From assembly GCA_030607835.1 (NCBI GenBank), contig JAUWJE010000164.1, positions 1 to 5,050 of the forward strand: 5,050 nucleotides of DNA, given 5' to 3'. A program made the translations under genes and the position numbers. This DNA is from Candidatus Fermentibacterota bacterium (lineage in GTDB: Bacteria; Fermentibacterota; Fermentibacteria; Fermentibacterales; JCC-6). The notes under the pieces were generated by a model, which saw only the letters and a list, made by a program, of their open reading frames with translations, did not search any database and was not told the origin of the DNA. Below, piece by piece: positions 1 to 5,050 of the stretch (its first letter is position 1; every line of letters begins with the position of its first letter).

Positions 1-515
1 AGAACCTTTGTCATTCTTTCAGTCTCTGGAAATACACCTGTATCCAGTCCAGATTCCTCTATACTCTCATCGTTGTCATAAAAGTTATCTGCTGCCGAAC
101 TCTGCTTGATCTTCGCATTCTCCAGCAGGTCCCTCGCTTCTTCATCGCCTGGATGCTCAAACAGATATTCTTCCAGATAATCCACAGCCTTGTTCCATTG
201 TTTCTTCTTGAAATGAATCTGCCCCAGATTTAGAAGAGTGACAAGATTCAGGGGCTGAGCATCATGTACTCTTCGAAATACATCAAGTGCTTTTTCAAGA
301 AGACCTGAATCTCGAAAACACTTACCCTGGACTATTCTGATGGATATGTTGTCACTCCATCTTTTTAATCCCATTTCAGCAACTTCCAGAGATTCGTCCA
401 GTCTTCCTACCTGCCTTAAAAGATCAGACAATCGCGCACAGACTGTAGCTGAAGGATGTTTAACCCAATCATTATCAAGTCTCTCTATCTCCCGAGAAAA
501 ATCAGCAACTGCCAT
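1..515 (-). CDS. TPR-repeat protein, N-terminal part (3' end outside window)
   Basis: This reading frame is open from an ATG at 515 to the left edge, giving 171 complete codons and no stop, so the C-terminus is missing. The protein begins MAVADFSREIERLDNDW and has no signal peptide, so it is probably cytoplasmic. Three tetratricopeptide-like helical pairs are visible at about residues 24-57, 58-90 and 91-125, with the usual pattern of small and aromatic residues (for example LLNLGQIHFKKKQWNKAVDYL). TPRs are protein-binding scaffolds. An acidic, polar linker follows (about 138-160, NFYDNDESIEESG), then FPETERMTKV, which may open a second TPR block beyond the edge. The start is well supported: GGGAGG lies 5 bases upstream, and the stop of the lipoprotein gene ends one base before the ATG, which suggests coupled translation. 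The partner and pathway are not visible. Confidence 0.85.
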   Translation of the reverse strand, partial: MAVADFSREIERLDNDWVKHPSATVCARLSDLLRQVGRLDESLEVAEMGLKRWSDNISIRIVQGKCFRDSGLLEKALDVFRRVHDAQPLNLVTLLNLGQIHFKKKQWNKAVDYLEEYLFEHPGDEEARDLLENAKIKQSSAADNFYDNDESIEESGLDTGVFPETERMTKV

Positions 516-516
516 T

Positions 517-1461
517 TCAGCCTCCCGCAAAGAAAGTATTCATTATTATCCAGCCTTCTCGAATATATGGTTCCTTTTCTCTGTGTTCATGGAAGATTTC
601 CATATCCAACAGATACCTTCGTTCATCGGCATGTAGAATATAACTTGTAAACGCTCCAGCATTCAGATGGTCAGGATTCCGCCACATTCCAAGAAGTTTC
701 CATCCTCTGAGGCCACGCAGTTCAAACGGGTCAATCACAACTCTTGATCTATCAACCGAATCTGCGGCTGCATTGTAGAAGTAGTTTCTGGCTACGGCTT
801 CACGCCATAAAACGGCTTCATCCGGCAGCAGCACAACGTCATCATCAATCCATCTGATACTTAGAAGAAGAAGGCATTCATCGGATACGTAACGTTGATA
901 CTGAAGGAAACCGGCATCCGGGTCCCAATCGGAAAGTTGATAAGACTTAGGTATATCCATACTGAAACCAAGAGTTCGAAGACTGTCTATTCGCTCGGGG
1001 CTGCTCATCTGTGTGGAAACGAAGCTTCCATAGATATAAGCCGACAGATGTTCATTATATGATCGCTCGAGCAGCAGGGTTAGTTCGGTAACCTGCGTAA
1101 ATCCAGGTAGAATGATACCGAATACATCCTGACCGGATGCCCACGCATCGTTCGCCTGGTAAATACCATCAATCTGCTGCAGCACATCGGGAAGCTGTTC
1201 CTCCTGTTCAGCAACAAAGAGGATCGTCCGTCTGTTTCTGAGATCTCCTCTGAACATCTCTTCGGTACATGATGAGAAGTTGAACACCTTTTCAGCGTCA
1301 ACTGCCACAACATAAAGCTGAATGTCTTCCAGTAATTCATCAACAAGTTCTGCATCAACACCTGATCCATAAACAACAAGGACTCCTTTGACAGGACCGG
1401 TAGCTGGACTCCTGCATGAAACCAGGAGTATCAGAATGGAGATCGCTGACAGGTATTTCAT
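517..1461 (-). CDS. DUF4837-like lipoprotein
   Basis: This 314-residue protein starts with a lipoprotein signal peptide: MKY, a hydrophobic stretch (residues 4-14) and a lipobox LVSC with Cys16 as the lipid site. Arg at +2, with no Asp, would fit outer-membrane sorting by the proteobacterial rule. The mature part resembles DUF4837, a family of uncharacterised lipoproteins mainly known from Bacteroidetes. Recognised by eye: an early beta strand KGVLVVYG (25-32), NRRTILFV (76-83), NDAWASGQDVF (104-114), the start of the second half GFSMDIPKSY (165-174), then RGWKLLGMWRN (252-262) and AGAFTSYIL (268-276), with GWIIMNTFF at the end. This matches the family's two-half layout and usual length of about 300-350. 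The function is unknown. The gene overlaps its upstream neighbour by ATGA and lies one base before the TPR gene. The family call is from memory of its motifs and needs an HMM check. Confidence 0.75.
   Translation of the reverse strand: MKYLSAISILILLVSCRSPATGPVKGVLVVYGSGVDAELVDELLEDIQLYVVAVDAEKVFNFSSCTEEMFRGDLRNRRTILFVAEQEEQLPDVLQQIDGIYQANDAWASGQDVFGIILPGFTQVTELTLLLERSYNEHLSAYIYGSFVSTQMSSPERIDSLRTLGFSMDIPKSYQLSDWDPDAGFLQYQRYVSDECLLLLSIRWIDDDVVLLPDEAVLWREAVARNYFYNAAADSVDRSRVVIDPFELRGLRGWKLLGMWRNPDHLNAGAFTSYILHADERRYLLDMEIFHEHREKEPYIREGWIIMNTFFAGG
521..526 (-). promoter_or_regulatory. Shine-Dalgarno site for the TPR gene, inside the end of the lipoprotein gene
   Basis: On the minus strand the bases read GGGAGG, followed by CTGAA and the ATG at 515. 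The site overlaps the last Gly codons of the upstream gene. The layout (ribosome binding site, then TGA, one base, then ATG) supports the chosen start and suggests termination-reinitiation. Confidence 0.75.
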
Positions 1462-1817
1462 TTGGTTTTCTTTCTCGAAAGAAGCGGAGTGGTGAACCGA
1501 ATCAGAGATACAATCGCTGGAAGGAATCGCACTGCGGAATCAAGTATTGGAGAGGTTCCTAACGAGCCGTTCACCCTGTTCAGGAGTGCTGTAGACGAGT
1601 TTGCTGTTCTACTGATATCCTCCCCTGTCTTTTCTATCTCCAGCAGCGCTGATGAAATACGTGGCATCAGCTCCCATATCTCCTGACGGAGCGATTTCAA
1701 AGTAACATCCATTTCGCTCAGAGTCTTGTGCATCTTCAAAACAATTGAAATGAAGAAACCAAGACCAATGAACAGACCGGCGACACCAACCAGCTGTATT
1801 ATGAAAAGCCCATTCAT
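1458..1817 (-). CDS. DUF948-like single-pass membrane protein with coiled coil
   Basis: This small protein has 119 residues. An N-terminal transmembrane segment lies at about residues 4-27 (IIQLVGVAGLFIGLGFFISIV). A long polar helix follows at about 30-82, with heptad-like hydrophobic spacing (MHKTLSEMDVTLKSL, then LLEIEKTGEDI) typical of a coiled coil. A second, shorter hydrophobic or amphipathic stretch sits at about 95-113 (AVRFLPAIVSLIRFTTPLL) before a basic tail, RKKTK. This outline matches DUF948 (YtxG-like) proteins, which have no established biochemical role. The start at 1817 is supported by AGGAGT five bases upstream. Its stop overlaps the start of the DUF4837-like lipoprotein by four bases (ATGA), so the two are probably translated together. 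Identity with the family is tentative because such short TM plus coiled-coil proteins have few diagnostic residues. Confidence 0.65.
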   Translation of the reverse strand: MNGLFIIQLVGVAGLFIGLGFFISIVLKMHKTLSEMDVTLKSLRQEIWELMPRISSALLEIEKTGEDISRTANSSTALLNRVNGSLGTSPILDSAVRFLPAIVSLIRFTTPLLSRKKTK

Positions 1818-1822
1818 TCTGT

Positions 1823-1828
1823 ACTCCT
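1823..1828 (-). promoter_or_regulatory. Shine-Dalgarno site for the DUF948-like gene
   Basis: The minus strand reads AGGAGT with a 5-base spacer (ACAGA) before the ATG at 1817. It lies in the only real intergenic gap of the window (1818-1852, 35 bases). That gap shows no hairpin or T-run, so transcription probably continues through it from the barrel/OmpA gene. Confidence 0.75.
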
Positions 1829-1852
1829 AACTCTATTTCTTTATTGAAGCCC

Positions 1853-3844
1853 TCAGTCGCGGCTTCGGAGAATCACTATTTCAACTCTTCGGTTAAGCTT
1901 CCTCCCTGCCTCGGTAGTATTCGCGGCAGCGGGTCGTCTTTCACCAAACCAAGTCGGCTCAATTTCTACGTCAACACCTTCGAGCTTTGAAGATAGATAC
2001 TCGGCAATATTGATTGCCCTGCCTCTTGATAACCCATCATTATATGAAAATGTTCCATCGCTGTCGGCATGTCCTTCGACTGACACAAAAACACCCGGAT
2101 TAGCTCTAAGCGTCTGAATGACCTGATCAAGCGAAGGTATCTGATCGTTTCTTATCTGTTCAATGTTGTAATCGAAATAGATGGTGGATACGGGTAATCC
2201 CTGTCGCTCGGTCGCGACAATTACGAACTGGAACAGTTCAATTGGATCAGTTTCATAATAACAGTACTCCAGGTCTTCATTGATCTGCCTGACCTCAGCA
2301 TCAAGCGGGACTCCTCCATGCACCCTCGAGAGACCAATGCTCAGGGGATCAATGCGATTCTCATCCAGCCAGAGCTTGTTAACACGGAAACTCAGAGATG
2401 CCTCAAGAATGTCAACACTGTCAATCTCTCCGTATACTGTTCTCGGTTCAAGCATTACCAATTCTGCAGGGCGACAGGTAATAATACAATCTCTGAAATG
2501 ATCCAGATTCGCCTCGTAGTAATGGTAAGCTTCATCCTCAGCGAATAACGCTGCTGGAACTCTTTCAAGTGATCCATCCTCCAGAACCTGATGCAGACGG
2601 AGAAGTCTCAGTTCCAGACCATACTGTTCTATCCAGAATCTTGGTACCCTGAAAAGTACTGTCAGATCACGGATATCAGACTGTTCAAATGAGCTGTTGA
2701 TAGGAAAATAACCGTAGAGATATTGATTCAAATCAAGTTGAACATAGCTGTTAAGAGGAACCTCATCGTACTGTGCCACCATTAATGTATCCCGTTGAAT
2801 ATCTCTGATAGCCCACAGATCAAATTCGTACATATCAGTATCGGTGAACCATGTTCTCTTATCAACCATAGGCGGCAAAGGCACTCTCGATCGAGGCTCA
2901 CCCCATGCATCACCACCGAGTCTGAAAGTCAATCCGATTCTGTGCCTGCCCCAGGTACTGTATAGCTGGTTCAGCGGAAGACTGAAGGCATAATCGAATT
3001 CCATCGGAATCGATCCTTCCGTTCTTGCGGTAAAACCTGCTGAGATTTCGTGGGCAAGGCCTGAAGCCTTGTAAGAATACCCGGTTCTGACTCCCAATGT
3101 GGAATTTGAACCGATCCACTTTTCAAAACCGGCGGAGAAGCTCAGGTCGAGTTTTCCTCCGATTCTTTCGATACCGTAATCCATTTGTAAAACAGGAGTG
3201 ACGAAACGGGGATAGAACGCTGCACCAAAAGCAAACTGCATTCTTTGTCTGTCAGTGGTTTCAAGACCAAGATCGGGTTGAATAATGTTCCGTACAACAC
3301 CAGCCAAAGTAGCAACTCTCCCCAGTTCAGCCTGAAAACCGGCATCAAGACCTATTCCCTGCCCTCTTTGTCCGTACATGGTAAATAAAGGGTCATAAGA
3401 TGTGAATTCATTATCCGCAAACTGCCTGAATAGATATTTTCCTGTTAATCCGATTGATACCGGGAATATTCCCGGTCGGAACGCGAAAGTAAGATTTGCC
3501 TCGCCTTCGGAGTAGAGATCGGCAGATGTGAGATAATCAGCTCCCACTGAAAAGGCAACAAATTTTGACAGTGGATGCAGGTAACTCAGTGCTGCGAAAT
3601 GCAGTGAACCGGTATCCATATTCGGATACAGGCTCGAATACTCGGTGCCGATGAGAAACCTTCCCGCGCGAAGGATTGAAGCAGGATTCCACCAGGCGCC
3701 CCAGGCATCATCTCCAAGTGAAATGAAAGCTCCCGAAAGTCCCATGGCTCTGGAGCCTGGTATCAGATCCGAGGAAACGCCAACATTCGCGCAAAGAAGC
3801 AGTAGAAGGGGCAGAAGCAGCAGGAATACTACCTTGCAACGCAT
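1853..3844 (-). CDS. Outer-membrane protein: PorV-like barrel, two PGF-pre-PGF-like domains, OmpA domain
   Basis: This 663-residue protein begins with a signal peptide (MRCK, then a Leu-rich core to about residue 25). Next is GSRAMGLSGAF (30-40) and DDAWGAWWNPAS (45-56), the N-terminal signature of PorV/PorQ/UPF0164-type outer-membrane barrels, with alternating beta strands to about 311. A middle region holds two related domains, at about 389-459 and 477-546, each with an FRV..W segment and an ED..Y.YYE segment. The C-terminus (about 552-659) is an OmpA-family peptidoglycan-binding domain: IYFDYN, GHADSDG, GLSRGRA and LNRRVEI. Asp594 and Arg609 align with the diaminopimelate-contacting Asp271 and Arg286 of E. 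coli OmpA. Expected role (inference): a barrel in the outer membrane tethered to the cell wall. I chose ATG at 3844; an in-frame GTG at 3877 would add 11 polar residues before the signal peptide and is less likely. The gene overlaps its upstream neighbour by 16 bases. No strong ribosome binding site is seen, which suggests coupling. Confidence 0.88.
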   Translation of the reverse strand: MRCKVVFLLLLPLLLLLCANVGVSSDLIPGSRAMGLSGAFISLGDDAWGAWWNPASILRAGRFLIGTEYSSLYPNMDTGSLHFAALSYLHPLSKFVAFSVGADYLTSADLYSEGEANLTFAFRPGIFPVSIGLTGKYLFRQFADNEFTSYDPLFTMYGQRGQGIGLDAGFQAELGRVATLAGVVRNIIQPDLGLETTDRQRMQFAFGAAFYPRFVTPVLQMDYGIERIGGKLDLSFSAGFEKWIGSNSTLGVRTGYSYKASGLAHEISAGFTARTEGSIPMEFDYAFSLPLNQLYSTWGRHRIGLTFRLGGDAWGEPRSRVPLPPMVDKRTWFTDTDMYEFDLWAIRDIQRDTLMVAQYDEVPLNSYVQLDLNQYLYGYFPINSSFEQSDIRDLTVLFRVPRFWIEQYGLELRLLRLHQVLEDGSLERVPAALFAEDEAYHYYEANLDHFRDCIITCRPAELVMLEPRTVYGEIDSVDILEASLSFRVNKLWLDENRIDPLSIGLSRVHGGVPLDAEVRQINEDLEYCYYETDPIELFQFVIVATERQGLPVSTIYFDYNIEQIRNDQIPSLDQVIQTLRANPGVFVSVEGHADSDGTFSYNDGLSRGRAINIAEYLSSKLEGVDVEIEPTWFGERRPAAANTTEAGRKLNRRVEIVILRSRD
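2207..2416 (-). repeat. Second copy of the PGF-pre-PGF-like domain (protein-level repeat B)
   Basis: The encoded segment runs from VDILEASLSFRVNKLWLDEN to FQFVIVA. It aligns with repeat A around DI, FRV, the following Trp, a central Leu/Arg-rich strand, and ED..Y.YYE. The copies are diverged in sequence, so the duplication is old. Confidence 0.6.
2468..2680 (-). repeat. First copy of the PGF-pre-PGF-like domain (protein-level repeat A)
   Basis: The encoded segment starts DIRDLTVLFRVPRFWIEQYG, continues through LRLLRLHQ and AEDEAYHYYEANLDHF, and ends DCIITCRP. The order (hydrophobic strand, FRVP..W, a strand ending in R, a DG turn, ED..Y.YYEA, then a strand) resembles PGF-pre-PGF domains of secreted archaeal and bacterial proteins. 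The resemblance is by eye only. Confidence 0.55.
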
Positions 3845-5050
3845 ACTACACCACTCATCCTTGTGTTTCCAGCCCACGCCATATAGATGTAAATTCCACC
3901 GGAAACAATTCCCCCTCCATCATCCCGTCCGTCCCATGATGGTTCTTCACCTTCAATTGTTACCAGTGGGATACCTTCCACATTGTAGATAGTTACCGTA
4001 AGCAATTCTCCCTCGACCGCCGGCCAGATGAAATTCGCGATGTCGTTGATTCCATCTCCATTAGGAGTGAAGGGATTTGGAACTACATTCATTCCCTGCC
4101 CGAAGTCCCGTTGCATGGGAAAGTCGTGCACGGTCATCTCATCTTCAATGATGGAAACAGTATCCACTACTGTGATGTATCCGTACTTCTCCCCCTGAAT
4201 GGGAACAGGTCCGACAGGAACATTCTCGAAACTGTTCCTGCCGTTTGAATCAGTGAGCTGCTCGAGCCCCATCTCTACTACGCTTACAGATACATCCCGA
4301 AGTCTCTGACCAGTGTGAATATCCCAGACTTCACCGGAAAGAGAGCCGCTTGGACCCTGTGGTGTCGCGGTGGACATGTTGCTGTAATCACTTTCTCCAT
4401 GCGGATTCTCATAGAGTGCGGTTGCCCAGTAGTAATATGTAACTCCATTGCTGACGAGTGAATCAACATATGAAGTGTCATTGAAAGACAGGCTCACAAT
4501 CGGATCAGGATCAGGTCCGAGTGGACTCAGACTCCGGTATACCTGATAGCCGAATAAGCCTTTAGAACCGGTTCCGGATCCTTCCGCGGATGGAGTGCTC
4601 CAGTTCAGAGGTATGAATCCATTGTAACCGCTTTCAGCAGAAAGATCCTCAGGAGGCGCGAGGATGCCCTCAACGGAAAAAGGACCGTAAACTGATTTAT
4701 TATTAGACTCGGAAGATTCCTCAATCTGGTCTTCCTCGTCAACAACAGCGATCATATATCGTATACCCATATCGAAATACGAGAATGTAACCGGAGCGCT
4801 GAAAGAGTGGGTCTCACCTCCCTGCAGGGGCGGAACAGCAAATGAAATCAATGGATTTGTAGTGCTGTCAGGATGCTCTTCAAGGTAGAGGACAAGCTCA
4901 CATCCTTCTGCAGGTCCCTGTCCCTGATTAGTAACAACAACCGAGAAAAGAACTGTCTGCCCAACGAAGACCGGAGGTGAGAGGTCCGGACTGGGAGATG
5001 ACACAGTGAGATCGGGATACGCGAGAATAACCTGGAATAAAGACGAATCG
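3829..5050 (-). CDS. Secreted multi-domain surface protein, C-terminal part (5' end outside window)
   Basis: The frame is open to the right edge and encodes at least 406 residues. The first in-frame start candidate, GTG at 5004, falls inside the CARDB domain (YPDLTV precedes it), so the true start lies outside the window. Domains in order: CARDB adhesion-like domain (about 5016-4675: PDLTV, VVVTNQGQGPA, VVDEEDQIEESSESNN); fibronectin type III domain (about 4665-4360: PPEDLSAESG, FGYQVYRS, TYYYWATALYE); carboxypeptidase-regulatory/CnaB-like beta sandwich (about 4353-4105: GSLSGEVWDIHTGQRLRDV, TDSNGRNSFENVPVG); and a C-terminal domain (about 4092-3832) with VVPNPFTPNGDGIND, VTIYNVEG, SWDGRDDGG and GGIYIYMAWAG. 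That last domain resembles FlgD-Ig-like and gliding-motility-associated C-terminal domains, which in Bacteroidetes can be type IX secretion signals. The protein is probably exported and displayed or released at the surface. No catalytic domain is visible here; one could lie upstream. Confidence 0.88.
   Translation of the reverse strand, partial: DSSLFQVILAYPDLTVSSPSPDLSPPVFVGQTVLFSVVVTNQGQGPAEGCELVLYLEEHPDSTTNPLISFAVPPLQGGETHSFSAPVTFSYFDMGIRYMIAVVDEEDQIEESSESNNKSVYGPFSVEGILAPPEDLSAESGYNGFIPLNWSTPSAEGSGTGSKGLFGYQVYRSLSPLGPDPDPIVSLSFNDTSYVDSLVSNGVTYYYWATALYENPHGESDYSNMSTATPQGPSGSLSGEVWDIHTGQRLRDVSVSVVEMGLEQLTDSNGRNSFENVPVGPVPIQGEKYGYITVVDTVSIIEDEMTVHDFPMQRDFGQGMNVVPNPFTPNGDGINDIANFIWPAVEGELLTVTIYNVEGIPLVTIEGEEPSWDGRDDGGGIVSGGIYIYMAWAGNTRMSGVVCVAR
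3832..4092 (-). other. C-terminal sorting-like domain of the surface protein
   Basis: This segment encodes NPFTPNGDGINDIANF, then VTIYNVEGIPLV, SWDGRDDGGGIVSGGIYIY and finally GVVCVAR. The Asp/Asn-rich GDGIND turn, the WDG turn and the closing GIYIY strand are hallmarks of the FlgD-Ig / CHU_C-like C-terminal fold common in FCB-group secreted proteins. Whether it is a true type IX signal here is not shown by the sequence. Confidence 0.7.

Noticed and set aside
340..636. Plus-strand open frame of 98 codons
   Set aside because: It lies opposite the TPR gene and the end of the lipoprotein gene. Its product is Ser-rich without domain-like pattern, and the minus-strand genes have clear start signals and family motifs.
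1080..1379. Minus-strand open frame of 99 codons in another frame
   Set aside because: It lies inside the DUF4837-like gene, and its product is Met/Arg/Ser-rich without recognisable structure.
1462..1686. Plus-strand open frame of 74 codons
   Set aside because: It lies wholly opposite the DUF948-like gene, whose ribosome binding site, TM segment and coupled stop are better support.
1811..1813. Second ATG four bases after the DUF948-like start
   Set aside because: It is out of frame with the TM and coiled-coil protein. The ATG at 1817 has the better-placed AGGAGT.
1818..1852. Possible terminator or promoter in the only intergenic gap
   Set aside because: No inverted repeat followed by a T-run, and no convincing -35/-10 pair, can be seen in 35 bases.
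3777..3780. Possible lipobox at the Cys in LLLLLCANVG of the barrel/OmpA signal peptide
   Set aside because: Position -1 is Leu, where lipoboxes need Gly, Ala or Ser, and a barrel protein with an OmpA domain is expected to have an ordinary signal peptide.
3795..3824. Purine-rich, repeat-like run (agaagcag units)
   Set aside because: It is the reverse complement of the Leu codons in the hydrophobic core of the signal peptide, not an independent repeat.
3645..3992. Plus-strand open frame of 115 codons
   Set aside because: It is antisense to the signal peptide and barrel start and to the end of the surface-protein gene. Its Pro/Arg/Ser-rich product is typical of a shadow frame.

Overview
The window holds part of one tightly packed operon-like block, all on the minus strand. 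Five coding regions run from the right edge to the left edge and leave almost no non-coding DNA. In transcription order they are: (1) the C-terminal part of a large secreted, multi-domain surface protein (CARDB, FN3, carboxypeptidase-regulatory-like and a PNPFTPNGDGIND-type C-terminal domain); (2) an outer-membrane protein that joins a PorV-like beta-barrel to two copies of a PGF-pre-PGF-like domain and a C-terminal OmpA peptidoglycan-binding domain; (3) a small single-pass DUF948-like membrane protein; (4) a DUF4837-like lipoprotein; (5) the N-terminal part of a TPR protein that runs off the left edge. No RNA gene, mobile element, CRISPR array, promoter or terminator could be supported.

The content points to a Gram-negative bacterium of the FCB (Fibrobacteres-Chlorobi-Bacteroidetes) sphere, or one of the candidate phyla near it such as Fermentibacteria, Cloacimonadota, WOR-3 or Eisenbacteria. 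The reasons are the PorV-type GSRAMGLSGAF signature, the NPFTPNGDGIND C-terminal domain, the OmpA C-terminus, and DUF4837, which is mainly known from Bacteroidetes. The exact phylum cannot be read from the window.

Layout: 5050-3829 surface protein (5' end outside the window); 3844-1853 barrel/OmpA protein, overlapping the previous gene by 16 bases; a 35-base gap with a good ribosome binding site; 1817-1458 DUF948-like protein; 1461-517 DUF4837-like lipoprotein, joined by a 4-base ATGA overlap; 515-1 TPR protein, separated by one base. The junctions suggest one transcript with translational coupling.

Functional reading (inference): the first four products look like a cell-envelope set consisting of an exported surface protein, an outer-membrane barrel tethered to peptidoglycan, an inner-membrane coiled-coil protein and a lipoprotein. 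The most unusual item is the barrel / duplicated middle domain / OmpA fusion, paired with a neighbour whose C-terminal domain resembles those handled by type IX secretion. A dedicated secretion or surface-anchoring pair is possible but not proven.
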